From the NCBI GenBank assembly GCA_028753945.1, contig JAPNXP010000015.1, positions 806,001 through 870,000 of the forward strand: 64,000 nucleotides of DNA, read 5' to 3'. The translations under genes were made by a program, and so were the position numbers. Of this stretch, positions 20,044-34,100 are shown piece after piece. Within the stretch, counting starts at the first letter, position 1, and each line of letters begins with the position of its first letter. This DNA comes from Hexactinellida sp. DTS-2022 (Eukaryota; Porifera; Hexactinellida). Under the pieces are notes generated by a model. The model saw only the letters and a program-made list of their open reading frames with translations. It had not been told where the DNA came from and did not search any database.

Positions 20044-21288
20044 ATGGCAAATATAAGAGGAAGAGAGGAAGATAATTCCATCCTAACTCAGCTAGAATCT
20101 GCCCGCTCTGGGCTGAGAGAGAAGTTTTCTCTAGCTCACAAACTGCTCCAGGAGAGAGAGCTGGCTATGCTACTGGAGCTGCAGGGAATAGAAGACTCGA
20201 TTCGTAAGGAATCCGAGTTGCTGACTGGACCGAGAGAAGAGCTTCTGGCTACCAAAGAGCAGCTGTACTCCTCTCTGAAAGGAAATGAGAACAGAGACAT
20301 TCTACAGACAATGCTAGCTCCTCTCGATGCTAAACTGAGAGAACTGGAGGAACGAGTAAATATACTCCAGAAAACTGAACTGAATTGGAACAAAAAAGGA
20401 GCGATTAGAGATTTAATCAAAGAGCTAAGCTGCACTCTTGAACACGAACTTATAACAATGGAATATAAGCAGAATATTCCTATACTAACGGCTTGCAAAT
20501 GTAAACCAGATACAGACAAACTTGGAAAATTCAAAGGTCCAACTTTTATTGTTATAGAGCCTGAAACAAATCAAATCTACATAGGCGATGAACCAAACAA
20601 CCGAATTCAAGTTTTCAACCAGTCTTGTAAATTTCTACATTGTTTTTCTACAAATATGGATAATCCGGCTGGTTTGTGTTTCCACAACGATGAGCTGCTT
20701 GTTACTCAACATAGAGGAAACTGTATAAACGTTTATACACCAGAATATAGGTTCCTTAGAACAATAGGGAATGAAGGTAGTGACCAACTGCAATTCAAAA
20801 ATCCGTTTGGAATTTGTGCTTCTAAATACAAAGCAACTGTATACATATGTGAATGGGGAAATAACAGAGTTCAAGTGTTAAACCTTGACCTTTCATTCAA
20901 CTCGTTTATTTTAGGACTATTCGAGCCTAAGGATATTCAGGCAACTAGCAAAGAGATATTTATTCTAGATACCAATAATCCCTGTATCCACGTGTTCAGT
21001 TATGAACATCAGTTAATACGAGAATTAATTTCCTACGGTATGGGAACGCAACAAGTATCTCGCTCCAGTAACTTCTGTATTGACCAATTCTCTAATATTT
21101 TGATCACAGATCGATCAGCATGCTGTGTACTCATATTCAGTTCCACGGATGGAAGTCTCATTTACAGATTCGGAGGGAAAGGAAAGGAACCTGGTGAATT
21201 TACAGACCCAAGAGGCATAGCAGTTACTTCAAAAGGAACAATTATCGTGGCTTCTTCTAATCCGGACCGTTGCATCCAGTTTTTCTAA
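20044..21288 (+). CDS. Coiled-coil plus NHL-repeat beta-propeller protein
   Basis: A 414-residue single-exon ORF. Residues about 1-145 are helical and coiled-coil in character (LESARSGLREKFSLAHKLLQ, LDAKLRELEERVNILQ). From about 155 NHL-type repeats follow (IYIGDEPNNRIQVF, VYICEWGNNRVQVLN, ILITDRSACCVLIF, FTDPRGIAVTSKGTIIV), consistent with a closed propeller. It resembles the C-terminal half of TRIM-NHL proteins but has no RING or B-box. In animals NHL propellers bind RNA or proteins; the actual partner here is unknown. Neither signal peptide nor membrane span is present, so it is likely cytosolic. No orthologue is recognised. Confidence 0.85.
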   Translation: MANIRGREEDNSILTQLESARSGLREKFSLAHKLLQERELAMLLELQGIEDSIRKESELLTGPREELLATKEQLYSSLKGNENRDILQTMLAPLDAKLRELEERVNILQKTELNWNKKGAIRDLIKELSCTLEHELITMEYKQNIPILTACKCKPDTDKLGKFKGPTFIVIEPETNQIYIGDEPNNRIQVFNQSCKFLHCFSTNMDNPAGLCFHNDELLVTQHRGNCINVYTPEYRFLRTIGNEGSDQLQFKNPFGICASKYKATVYICEWGNNRVQVLNLDLSFNSFILGLFEPKDIQATSKEIFILDTNNPCIHVFSYEHQLIRELISYGMGTQQVSRSSNFCIDQFSNILITDRSACCVLIFSSTDGSLIYRFGGKGKEPGEFTDPRGIAVTSKGTIIVASSNPDRCIQFF

Positions 21289-21913
21289 TGTATAACATGA
21301 GCTTGGATTTACTTGCCCCTAAACATAATTTGTAGAGTGCTTTCACTGATTCCAGATGAGCCGCAAAGTTGAATGTCCATTTTAACTTTGCCTCCTTATA
21401 TTCAAATCTATTGATTATTACATTATTTCATTATCCAGTTTTCAACTCGTAATGTTTCTATCATTTACAGTAGAACCTGCATAATCCGGAATTCAGCAGA
21501 ACCGACACTTTTCTTTATCCCAATGAGCGTCGGTCGGACTATGCATTTGAACCTGCGTAATTCGACAATTTAGCAATCCGACATTTTTCCTTATCCCAAC
21601 GGGTGTCGGATTAGACAGGTTCTACTGGAAAGTCATTGGTATCTTATCAATTCGAGAAGCTTTATTTTAAAAGTCTTCGATTGAATTTACACTCGTATGC
21701 ATTCAACTTATCATTCAGTTGAGTTCACTCATTACATACGGCTACTATAAAGTGGCCATACGTACAATGGCTAATAAAACCACTCAATTCCACTAACATG
21801 AATTACTCACATCAATTGACATTCCTTACAATCCCTATTGAAGAGAATAGGCTATTTAAGGTTGGCTTAGTGCTGTATGTATTGTATCGTACTAGATTGG
21901 TGTAACACATTAT
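21289..21913. other. Intergenic region NHL gene to LNX gene
   Basis: 625 bp, containing the pogo-like element at 21468-21627. The rest is AT-rich with no other feature seen. Confidence 0.5.
21468..21627. repeat. Pogo-like element (TAATCCGAC family)
   Basis: Left end CAGTAGAACCTGCATAATCC, right end GGATTAGACAGGTTCTACTG inverted. Second member of the family at 1399-1570. Confidence 0.8.
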
Positions 21914-24156
21914 ATGACACACCGTAAACAGAAATCTAAGGGTTCAAAGGGGAAAAAATCTTTCCCAGGCTCAGAGAAGGTGACAGAATTAACAATGCCC
22001 CCAACAGTTATCCCTGTGGTTAACTTTGCCACTATATGTCAAGTGTGTGGAGTCATACACGATCAGGCAAACCCACACCACTTCGAATACACAGAAGAAG
22101 TTAACGACGATCTCCTGTGTGAGATTTGCATGCAACCACTAGTGGACCCTGTGGACACGCCCTGTCGACATACCTTCTGTTACATCTGTCTCTCCAACCA
22201 CACCCAGCTGAGACAGTCCTGTCCCATTGACAGGAGCGCGCTCACCCCCTCTGACGTAAAGCCTAGCAGTGTTATCGTGCGGCGGATGGTGGGGAAGATA
22301 TTCGTATTCTGTCCCAACAGAACACACTGTCGTAAGGTAATGCTATTATTATTGCTACAGTCGACTCCGCTTAATAGAGTCACCTCGGGACCAGGTTGCT
22401 TTGACCCGATTAAGCGGAGAAATCTATTATTGCTATTAGCTCTTATAAGTGTCTCTCTCATTCAGGTTTTGCCTCGAAACAGTTTACAATCGCACTTGAA
22501 ATGCTGCCCCGGTACAATAATGTATTGTCCCAAACTGGACCAGGGATGCAACTACTCCTCCCCTCAGTGTCTCCTGGAGCACCACCTCTGGTCCTGCATA
22601 CAGCGAACAGGCAACTACGTGTCGGAGATAGTCGCAGGCGTGGAGACCTGGCTGGAGATTCCCTCGGGCTGCAGCACTCCCCTCGGCCTGAGCATCATAG
22701 GCGGCAGCGACTCCACCATGAAGTCCATAGTGATACAGGCCGTGGAGCCGGAGGGGACGGCCGCTAGGGACGGGCGGCTCCGGGCAGGGGACACCATTCT
22801 GGAGATAGACGGGTGCGCCTCTGCCCTTATGAACTACACGGAGGCGTCCCACTTCCTGAGCTCAGCTGCTCCGCTGGTCAGACTGAAGGTGATGAGGGGC
22901 GTGGAGCAGAATATGCAGGCTGTGCTGAATGATGCTGATATAGAGGTAGCAGTGTTGCATTGATTCATAGTGAACTGATCTACTCGATAGGAACACAGTG
23001 AACTCTCGTTATAACGAAGTTCAAGGGACCCCTAGCTTACTTCGATATAAGCGGAGAAAACAACTACTTTATCCTTTGGGGCGATATAACTAACTTCGTT
23101 TAAAGCTGTATTTCGTTATAACGGAGGTTAATTAACTGAATCTGTTTATAGGTAGCAGAGATATCTCGTGCCGAAGACACCAACAAATTCAATTTAGATC
23201 TAGCGAAGCACAAGACTCTCCCAGGCGTATACGTGTTAAACATGAGAAATGCAAGTGTGAAGAAGGGAGATATTTGTGTGGGCGACAGGATACTGGACAT
23301 AGACGGGAGGGACACTCGATACCTGACGATAGAGGAAACAGAGACAATATTGGATGGGACCGGAGCGGAGGCTAAGCTCTTGATGGCCAGGGTGCCCCTC
23401 ATGATGCGAGCCAAGGTGCAGGCTGACCTCGCCTCAGCAGCCGACATAGACGCTATACAAACAGACCCGGCTTATGAAGAGATTCCCACCAAGGAGTACA
23501 AGGCCGGAGATACAAAGGCAGTCGTGCTACAGAAGAACAATGATGATTTCTTCGGAATGAATGTTTCGGGTGGACTAGGGACGCCGAAAGGAGACCTCCC
23601 AGTGTTTATATCCGGCATACGAGAGGGCGGAGTGATAGACAAGTGTCCTTACATAGAGCGAGGCGACCTCATTCTCTCCATCAACAACCACAGTCTACTG
23701 CAGAAGACACACGAAGAAGCTGTTGAGATTATCAAGGCTAACGTGACCAGCACGAGTGTGCATCTTAAGCTGATACAAGGGGACCCCACCGCCCCGGAGC
23801 CGGGGCTCTCCACTCAGTGGACTAAGTGGATAGAGCCCAGGTGCGCCATTGGGCTCGAGAGGGACATCGTGCTTGTGAGGGACAAACAAATGGGGCTAGG
23901 GTTCAGTATAGTGGGTGGGAAGAATAGCGCCAGGGGGGACTGTCCGCTGTACGTAAAGAAGATTCTAGAAAACAGTATAGCAGGAATAGACGGGAGGATG
24001 TGTGAGGGTGACGTAATCACTAGTATTAACAACGTTTCGGTGTATGACTGGACCCAGCAAGATGCCGTTTTGTATATAAAGGAGTGCGAAAGCAATTTAT
24101 TTATCCGCGTGGCTGGAAGCGGGTCATTGAACGATTCGAAAGCTTCGTCTCTGTGA
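21914..24156 (+). CDS. LNX: LNX-type E3 ubiquitin ligase (RING + four PDZ)
   Basis: LNX proteins are PDZ-containing E3 ligases; vertebrate LNX1 ubiquitinates Numb. Exons 21914-22336, 22466-22945 and 23152-24156, phase 0, give 635 residues (vertebrate 690-730). Seen: the LNX-specific N-terminal CQVCG motif, a C3HC3D RING (CEICMQPL, HTFCYICLS, CPIDR), a Cys/His-rich region (CCPGTIMYC, GCNYSSPQC) and four PDZ domains with carboxylate-loop motifs PLGLSIIGG, TLPGVYVLN (degenerate), FFGMNVSGG and GLGFSIVGG. Domain order matches LNX1/2. Both introns contain CAGT-ended elements, and the first (129 nt) is in frame and stop-free, so its retention would insert 43 residues. The family assignment is firm; LNX1 versus LNX2 is not resolvable. 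Confidence 0.93.
22358..22432. repeat. CAGT-ended element (TTAATAGAG family) in LNX intron 1
   Basis: Starts CAGTCGACTCCGCTTAATAG; inner inverse copy GATTAAGCGGAG. Shorter relative of 15848-15954, apparently lacking the right terminus. Confidence 0.55.
22996..23128. repeat. Pogo-like element (TATAACGAAGT family) in LNX intron 2
   Basis: Left end CAGTGAACTCTCGTTATAAC, right end TATTTCGTTATAACGGAGG inverted. It makes up most of the intron. Confidence 0.7.
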
Positions 24157-25116
24157 GTGACTTATAAATGCATTGTCAAGTCAAGATGTAAACTTTTGTA
24201 TGTATATTTCATAACCCACTCTGTATTCGTTTCTATCTTTCTATTTATATATATTGTGCTCATTACGGTAATTAAAGAAGGTTAAACATGCTCACCTGCT
24301 TGATAATTGGGAATCATTTTGAGTCTATTAGTATATGGCGACGGAAAATGTTATATGGTATGTTGGTTGAGCTATTTCAGAGAGGAATGGTTAGCTGTAA
24401 TTATTCCTGCAATTATCTATCGAGGTAATACGGTATTTTTTGATTTTGTATGAATACTATCCAACTAATAGATGGTTGAATCGTTCTGTTCTATCTAATT
24501 TCAGTGTTTCTATTTTATGGCATAATGCCATGTATGGTGAATGATTTGAAATGTAAGAATTGCATATAAATATTAGATATGCTTTATAGCTTTTTTAACT
24601 TTTTAGTTCTTTTCTTATCTTATCTTATATTATTTTTGGCTATGTACCCTATCAGTTACAAATAGGAGTTGTGCAGTGTGCTTAGGTAACCACAACTGAT
24701 ATAGGGATGGTTATAATCTCTACATTTGCGTAAAGTTAATTATTTGTTATCTTTTTGCTATTTCTGCTGTTAAGGAGTTTTGTATTTATGCCAGTTGTGT
24801 GCTATTGTCAAATAACAATTTAGAAATGTACATCATCGAACTAACCTTCTGCATAATAATGTTTGTTAATACGAACATCAGGGTACCTTCCAATTTGTAG
24901 AAACTTGTTCTTATCCAGAATTCGTATTAACCGGAGTCACTTGCATGCATTTGTATAGGCTAGGGAAATTAACTTTTTACTCCTTAACCGTTAATTCGCC
25001 TTATCCGTGTTCTTATTAACGAGACTCTACTGTAATTCAATTTGTATTCCTTTATTAATTATTCTCGGCTTTATAGCAAATTGAGTGGTACAGGAAAAGT
25101 GTGAAGTGGATGTGAG
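24157..25116. other. Intergenic region LNX to giant gene
   Basis: 960 bp, AT-rich, with a pogo-like element at 24857-25032. Otherwise no ORF or structure seen. Confidence 0.5.
24857..25032. repeat. Pogo-like element (TACGAAC family)
   Basis: Left GTTTGTTAATACGAACATCA, right GTTCTTATTAACGAGACTCT then ACTG. It lies about 85 bp upstream of the giant gene's start codon. Confidence 0.65.
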
Positions 25117-28100
25117 ATGGCGGGTTATTATTTCCTAATATTGGTTGGATCAATAATATTGTTTCAATTTCAATTTGTATTATGCGGTAAGTTTCTACCT
25201 AACTATCCCTATCAGTATGTATTAACTCGTGTGTTCATTTAGTGGACATTCCTTGCCCTGTCTCCAACTACTGTTTTCCCGGGACCTGTGGTATTCATGC
25301 TGGTACAGGTTGTATTTGTTCTGATGGCTTTAAGAGCAGCTCATCGTGTACTGATTGCTGTGATGAAGGTGATATCCCTTTGTATTATTGTGTAAATCTA
25401 CATTACTAAACGAGCATTTAAATCGTATTTTAATGCTCAACAATATTTGTAAGGTTTTATCCATTTTGAATTTGAAATATTTTTAATCCTCTAGCCATTG
25501 GTTCTCCCTCGTTTGCAAGCACTAGTTTGGTTTTCGAAAATTTCCAGTTGACCCAACAGCTTGCTACTTACAATCAAAATCCGACTATTGTCAACTCAAC
25601 CACCGAAAGATTCTATACAATGTATGAATTGAATGCGATAACAGACATTTCTTACATAACGTTTGTTAATCTGACCAAAGGAATTTCTACTGAGATATTG
25701 ACTAAGTTGAAAAATGGTGACTCGTTTGACTGTGCCCTAAATCAATGCAGTTTGTTAATTCAGGATTTCAAATCTGGTCTAACTAACGTTATAATCACGT
25801 ATAAGTATATCTACAAAGACGGTAAGTGATATTTTTTTTGGGATATACGTATAGTATCTCATTATTTCTTGTACTTCTTTATGCTGCTTTATGCCCTTAA
25901 TTTGTTGTTAATTATTTATTTATTGGAATTACTTATACGTATGTATACCAGATATATCAGCCAACACCTTTTCTAATGTAATTTTCATTATCTGGCAAGA
26001 TCATTTTACATAAAAATTGACCTTCGCGAGGCCGATTTTAATATTGGAAATGTGTTTCCTATATATAAGTACGCTCTTTCTTACTTATACTAATAACAAA
26101 TTTGTCTGTTTCTCTAGTACCTGACTGTAATTAATCTGTAGGTATAACAGTAACTATCCCAGGAACAGCTCCTCTCCCCATCTGTTTAGGCGAGGCTTCT
26201 AACTTCACTGAATACTCCAGCATAGAAACTCCTACTGAAGTGTCTTTTGAGTGTGAAGTTAAAAATGCCAATTATCCTATCCCGTTCTCACGTAGCTATG
26301 GAGACAGGTACTGTGATAATTAAAATAACTATCTCTTAATTTAATGAATAGTTATGCCCCTCATAATTAATTTTAAGACTAAGAACTCAAAAATTTCAAT
26401 ACAGTTTATTGGATTTATAATACTACAATGAATCAGGGGTTTATCTAGGATTTTCGTGGCTGGCACCTTATTATGGAGGTAGAGATTTTCCGACACCCTA
26501 AGAGGTATTAGCCATAATACAAAATCAATATAATACAATGATGCGGCACTATTTTAAGGAGGTAAACTGCTACGGTGCACAAACTGTTGTTTATCCAAAC
26601 ATTTCTGGACCAGAAAATCTGACCATACACCCGGCACCTAAATCAAATCGAAAATCACGCACTTTTTTACCACAACTGATGCCTGGCCGGCACCTAAAAT
26701 TGCCGGCCAGGCACCTAGATAAACCCCTGCAATGAATTAATAATTCTATTTGCTATAAAATCCCAATACCCAATATTTTATATTTGTACTAACATACTAT
26801 AGAGTGCAAGTTATCTACACAGCCAAAGGAGGCACCAAAACTACTGTTTTTGACAAAGTATCCCAAATAACCACTAACCGGACCGGAGTGTCAGCAGACG
26901 GAGTGGCTATACGCGAGCTGCTATACGACTATGTAGCTCCTTACAACTGCTATGTTAATGACAGTGTGAAATGCAGAGATTCCCCTCTCCTTGTGTCCGA
27001 TAGCTTTTACACACTCAGTCACTACTCAACAACAAACAGGAGTATTTCTATCTCAGCAGTGAGTGGGTTTACAGACGAGTACTCGCCTGTACTGACCTAT
27101 TCCTGCATTGTATACGAGCTGGTTGTAGCCGCAACTAACTTCAGTCTGGGAGAAGATTTATCGAATGAACAAGTTATCGTTTATTTCAACCGGACTGATC
27201 TCCCGTTTGCTCTAACTCTCCCTGCGGCTCCAGGTGCCTACTCTATACTGCTGCAGGTAATAGACCTAGCTGGGAATATCCGACTTTCCAGGCGATTCGT
27301 TGTCTCAGACAACTCGTCTCAGCTCCAGAGGATCCCTTCCAAACTCCCCACCAGTCCCAACTCTATTGAACAGAAACTAACTACGCATAACATATACTGG
27401 CTACCTGTACAAGAGCTGCCCCTATCCTACCAGTGGAAGGACTATTACGAAAATAACGATATTGTGACTCACCACTGGTTGAATCCAGTTCTGTCATTCA
27501 ATAACAGAATCAATCGTGTAGACAGTGGGTATGATGACGTAGTACCGCCTATGGATATCAACGGGACGCTTAATGCTAAAGGGGTTATTGAATTCCAGTA
27601 CAGTCTTATGCCTTATGAAAACGGGGCATTTGTTTATAACAGAACTGAGGCCCCCTCGGAATGGGGCGTGATTCCTAAGGTACAAACTGAGTATACTCAG
27701 GCAGAACACGGGATTATATCTGGAACAGCCTGGGTACTGTGGCTGAAGGCTATCGATATATTCGGGCACGAGCTACTTGATAATATTGTCATCTACACAG
27801 ATTATACCTCACCTCTTATTATAGATCTTGGGTTGAGTAAGTTTGCTTTTATTCAAACTTTTAGATTTTGTTATATTTAGCATGTTATAGTTATATTATT
27901 TGTATTGCTCTTTAGGGGTAGGAGATAAAGTGACTCAGTATGTACAGAAATCAAAGGACATCACGGATCTAATAATATCTTTCAAAGGGATAGATACCGA
28001 GAGCGGGATAAGGAATGTCCATTGGGACATAGAGTTTAGAGAAAACAATTCTATAATAGCTTCAGATGTCGTGCCAGTTGACATTATACCGCTTGTAAGT

Positions 28101-31100
28101 ATATTATTTTCCAATGGGAAATTGGGCATACATGGTTAATACTTATCTTATAGGCGTCCTGCTACAACTCAAGTTGCTACTGCACTGTTGCTCATCTCTG
28201 TTTCCGTACTCTGTACAATATTAAACCGAATCCAGCTAAATTCGATATAACACAGCTGCCACATCTACACACCTTTATTCTCAAAGTTACCATTACAAAC
28301 TATGCTAATCTCACAGTTACAGATTCCATTGATATTATCATTGATGAGTCACCACCAATTGCAGGTACTATAGTGTCTAGCCCAATTTTCCTTGTTTATC
28401 TTTTCTTAAAACTAAATTAGGGCCAATCAAATTATACTTACACTTCAACACAGAAATACTCCAGGTCTTAATCTACACAAGCTAGTCTTGCTAACTATAT
28501 CCTGACTAACTATTGTAACTAACTAAATACACACAAATATTGTTCATTGAAGCCCTGCAGTTAGAACTTCGTGGTTAAGAGTTCCTTCTCGAGTGCTTCC
28601 ACTCCTGAATTGAGATCTCTCAGGTCATTCTTTGGATTTCGTTCCTTCGGCTCAGCTGGTTTGGACATGTTTTTGCTTATCCAAACATTTACATATTGCG
28701 TAAGGAGTGCTTCGATCTCAAACTGAGTACACTTCGTTTGTTGCTTAATTAGACTCAAGTAGTTGTACGTGCTGTTAACTTGGAAGTATGGAGCAGATGT
28801 GTTTAATTCTCCCAGGGTTGTTTCGATCTTCTTCATTAACGTCACTGCATCATTTTCCAACAAGTTATACTCATTATCACAAGTCTCAATTTCTCCTTCA
28901 ATAACTTTTAATTTTGCAACCGCATCATCAAAGATTTGTTTCTTTATCTTGTCTTCGACCCTTTTCGTTACTTCTTTATCTTCAATAATGTACGGATGAT
29001 CTCTATGGGATTTTACTGGACACTTTTTAGGACAGACCTGACACTGCCCCTTTGTGTTAAATGCTTCGCAAGTTTTCTTTTCTTGAGAATTCCTTAGACA
29101 ATCAGCATGGCAGGTGAAAACGCATTCTGTACAGTATGTAGTCTTTCTTCGTGTAGGAATTGATTCTCTGACGATTTGCTTTTCATTAACGTAATAATCT
29201 TTATTTTCATTCATCTCCTTTTCTGCTATTTTTTTAGAATTTCCGTATTCTGTATATTCTCTCGTATTTTTCTTGATTTTTTCCAATCTTGCGATAAACT
29301 CCTTGCTAGAGAGTTCAAGTTGATGTCTGTGTTCAAGAATATGTCTCGCAACCGAGGTTAAGTTAACGGGACCTCTCGCATGCATTTTATCAAAAAACCT
29401 TTCTATTATTTTGAAGTTCCTTTCCCAAAGTAGTTTGCTTATATCTGTGTTCGCAGGTTCACTCTCGTACATGACTGTGTTATTTATAGTGTAGACCTGG
29501 TCAGGGAGGAAAGGGAACGCGCAGTGAGATAGGTTTGGTGTTACTTCTTCGTAGTGTGTTGGAAACGTTAGGAACAGATGTACAAATGGGATTACCCCCT
29601 CTCCGAAGTAGGATAGCATTTTGTGGTAGAGGTAGCCATTTAAAAGCTTTGCCTTATTGCTACTTTTCGGACCCAACAAATTGCTGAACTTCTCAACAAT
29701 CACTATGGCGTCTAGCTCTTGTACTTTGTCCATAAACTGCTCAATATCCTTAGTTGTCTTCGTATCGCATTCAAACCCTTCTGTATTGAAGAACCCCGGC
29801 GTATCCCAGAACACATAGCTGTAGCTGGAGTGTTCGCTTTCCCACGTATATCCTCGTATGGCGTTAGTAGAGCTGCTACCAGTTTGCTGCTCGTTATCGA
29901 TGAGTTTGAATCGGAACTGGTCAGATTGTTCTAACTTTATTAGCGCATTTACGATAGAATTAATGAGAGTACTCTTCCCACTTCCCGTCTCGCCGAGAAA
30001 CAGGATTTGTTTGACTGTATCCTCTCCTGGTGACGCGTTTGTGCTTTCAATGACTGGCCAGTGTAGCAGTTTCGTGCTTAGGGTATTCGCTTTTCTGTTC
30101 CGATCAGTTAATACGAGTTCTATTATGCGATCCTGATGGTAACGATGCAAACTGGATTGTGTTACTTCATCTTCTCGCACAACCATATTCCCCATTATAG
30201 GCACGCCGTTTCTCTTGTAACGCTCTATCTGTTTGAGGAAGTTTATCCTGGTCTCTTGGGTTTTTATTTCAAATTCATCTTCCAATTCTTTTTCTGTCAG
30301 CAAAAGCAGAAGATCTCCGTTAACGTCGCCTACATTATCCAAGTTGAAAGTCCTGAATTCATTCGGAAAAGAGTTCTGTAAGATAGCTTTGGTTTGTTCT
30401 TCATTCAATTTCTCAAGTTTGGTGTATGTAAATTCTTGAGCCATCTTCTAGTGTTTTATCTATGCTATTAACAAGTATATTTACAAAAGAAATATTTATA
30501 TTGAGCTCACTAGTAACTGGACTGTATAAAGGGAGAATTGAGTTCACCCGTGGGGGCGAAAAATACAAAACTTGACTCCGTTACAGGAACTTCGGTTCGA
30601 AACGTATTCCCAAATACATAGGCGCCGTCACCCGTCAACGTTTGTGGTATAATTTTTGAGATTTTCCAATTAGGACCCCCAAATTTTTGTCTTGAGCCTT
30701 AAAAGTTGTCGTCTATACCCAATTATTACTTATCAACATATTATTAATATCCTTTTTGTTAAACTAGATTACTGTGTTTACGTGTAAAATAAACTAATTA
30801 TTCAGTTTTCAGATTATGTTTATTTTGTCAATTTCGCGAGAGAACCGAGCCAAGGGGCTCGTTGGCTGAATGAATAGCATAATGAGGATAGTTAGATAAT
30901 TATTACTTTAGGTCAATACAAACTAGTAAGTATACTTCTACGAACAGTATACTGCCTGCTAATCTCTCTTAAGAGTTTCTATGAGCTAACTAAGTTATAA
31001 CTAATCACTACCTTTTAGAGTTCACATAAAGTTCCTCTTTAGCTGAGTAGGGTTGTTACACTATTTTGGAACCTGCATAGGCCATGACGGAGTCCACAGT

Positions 31101-34100
31101 CAGCTCCCCACTTTTAATTTGTAGCAGTTCCTGGTTTACCAATTTCTCATATTGCAATGCCTTCATATTGTTTCCCCGTTTTATTTCTGCTTCCTTTAGT
31201 GTCATAAAATACTTACACATATCCCATGAGTAGCTGAGAATGGCCGTTTTATTAATACTTTCCAATTGAAATTTTATTGCTGCCAATAGACCCATGAGCA
31301 TTTTTGTTGCTTTTTCATTCTCCTCAACAAAGGTGCGTTTTGTGCTTTCGTAAAGTGAAACATTCTTTTTTGCTGCATCATGTTGGTCTTTCACTGAAGA
31401 AATTGTTTCAGTGCTCTCCTCAGTTTCGTCAACGTAGATATAAGGAATATTTTTGTGCCAGTCCCACTTACACTTGCCAGTGCATATCCTACATTCCCCG
31501 TTTGTCATTGCCCAACAACCAGCTTTTTTATCGTCATCTGGAATGGCACAATTCTCATGACATGTCTCAGTGCATTGTACACAGAATGTTGTGATGTTTT
31601 TTGTGGGAATCGGAAGTTTTTTGTGTGTTATTACTTTCTTTGTGAATTTCTTTGTGCGTTCTACTTGACCTTTCTCTGCTTCCAGTTTTCTCAGATTTTC
31701 TTCACCATTGTTCTTAATAGCAAGAACGTTATCTATTTTGATTGTGATTGCTTCCACGTTCATTTGTAACTTCTCCCTTTCTTCAATGACAGCTTTAGTT
31801 GTATTCAAACTGAACGGAGTTTGATGTCCTAACATTCTGAAAAATTTCTCGATTATTGAATACGTACTATCCCAATAAATTTGAGTGAATGGTGTCCTCT
31901 GAGAAGTAGGTTTGAAGAGATCTGCATTATTGAATGCAAACCAACGATCCTCACTAAATGGGAAGTTGCTTTTCTCCTGGGCACCTAATACCTCGGGGCG
32001 GTTCGCGTCTGCGAAAGTGGCAAGTAGGAAGATGTTCTCTTTCGCTTCTTTCCCGAAGAATAGCAGCACCCTATCTATGATATAATTCTGTATGTCGGTC
32101 AGTCTATTCACGTTAGCCTTCACAACAAAGCATATCGCATGGCATTCATCTTCTTTCTTCAAAAGTTCATTGATTTGCTCTTTTATTTTCTCGTCTCTTT
32201 CCACCCCTAGCGTATCTCCAAACCCTGGAGTGTCCCAGATTTGAATGTCATAGTTTAACTTTGTATTTTCAATAAGGTAACCGGAGATCTCACTTGTCTG
32301 GCTTTTGCTCTGGTCTCCTGCCCGGGCTTGTTCGTCTACCACTAATTGGAACCTGAAGGGATCTTCCAACTCCACTCCCGCCAGATAGTTCACAAATGAG
32401 TTCAGAAGTGTGCTCTTCCCAGTTCCCGTTTCCCCCATGACGATTATCTTTTTCAGTTTATTATACGCTGCGGGTTTGTATTGGCTGACTAGTACCTTTT
32501 TTGTGGGAAAAGAAATTATGTCCATTTCAGAGGTGCATGCAGTGACAATTTTAGTGCCCTTTGATAGCAAGGCTTCCAACTCGGGTCTCCCACTTTCTTT
32601 TTCGCTTTTCGGATTGGTTGCGTCTGCACCTGGAGCTTGTAGCATATCGAGTGGAACTCCGTTACTTTTGAATTCGTATATCTTTTTTAGAAACCGTTTT
32701 CGTTGTAGGCTCTCAGCAATTTTAAATTCATCCTTTAAGATTTCGTCATCTAGGTCCTCAAGCAGTTCACCCGTCACTTCCCCGTATTCCCCCGACAGTA
32801 TCTTATGTGCAATATTCTCGAACTTTATGCTCCCTAGCATGCACTTCACTTCTGTTTTATTCAAATCCTTCAATTTTTTCGTTGATGCACAAGCCATATT
32901 ATTTGGTAATTATTACGCCGATATACAATCTAAAATAGCGGTTCCCAAACTTTAATACAAAAAATGGGTTTTTGATCCCCTTTGTAATATGAAAACCTCT
33001 AGCAGTCCTCCTTGAATTTTATACAAAAAAATTCTAAGCATGTAATTTTATTACTCAGGAAAATATTACAAAGTATAACAGCAAAATAGCAAAAGCTACG
33101 TTTATACTACAAATACAAATTTCAACTGTGCCGATGTATTTTATTAGAGGCACTATATTTTGGGGTTCGTGGAAATAGTACCTCCAATAAATATATAACA
33201 GTGTAATTTTATAATTATTTCTCCGCTTGGGCTGATTCTAAATTAAGGAGTCTATATTACGTACAGAATTCGTTGCAATTAATTGGATGGAATGAATTTA
33301 CTTGTCCAAGAATATTCCTGCATTGTAGATATTTTCACATAATTGAATCTTTGATATGGGATTTATTCGTTAATAAATCAATTAGTAGAAATAAGCCAGG
33401 GACGCGGGCGGATTCAGGGTTTGTTAAAAGGGGGGTTGTGATTTAAGAAAACATTCGGCTTCCAGGGGCTTTTCCCCTAGAAGCTAAAAAACCAAATAAA
33501 TAGCCCAATTTCCAATACCAACAAGTACTGTATAAAGTCTGTATTACTAACTTTTCTAGTAAATAAAAAAATTATTCAAAAAAATATATACTAAACTTTT
33601 ATTGTTTGAACTATATCTCGCGGTCCTTCAAAAAGTACCCCGCAGTCCCCAGTTTGGGAACCACTTACCTTGGAATATAATATTCTTATTGTACTATTAA
33701 TATTTTATAAACAAAACGTATTGGGAGGATAAGGGGTAACCATTCTACTTGGAGTTTTGTTTTATTCAGACAACTAAATAACTACCTTTGTTTTGGTATA
33801 ATCACGAATTTCCGATATTTTGTATCGCTTCTCTCCCGAAGAAGAGAAGCATCTTATCGATTATGTATTATAAATATCACAGGCGGTATCCTTCACTACC
33901 AAACATATCGCATGGCATGCAACTTCTGGTGCAATTAAATTTATATTTGTTGCGTACCTTTCTGTCACGCTCGCAGTCGCTTAATTAACCCCGGAGTGTC
34001 CCATACTATAATAAGCTTAACTAGTCCTTTCAATGGAGTAACCGCGAATTTCAGTGGTTGCAGTTTCGATTTCCTCTTCTAAATTTCTAAATGGAACCTA

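Noticed and set aside
26341-26735. Two ORFs around the hAT element
   Set aside because: They consist of element sequence bounded by its terminal repeats.
33788-33988. Short plus-strand ORF
   Set aside because: Lies on the opposite strand of the decayed GTPase fragment.
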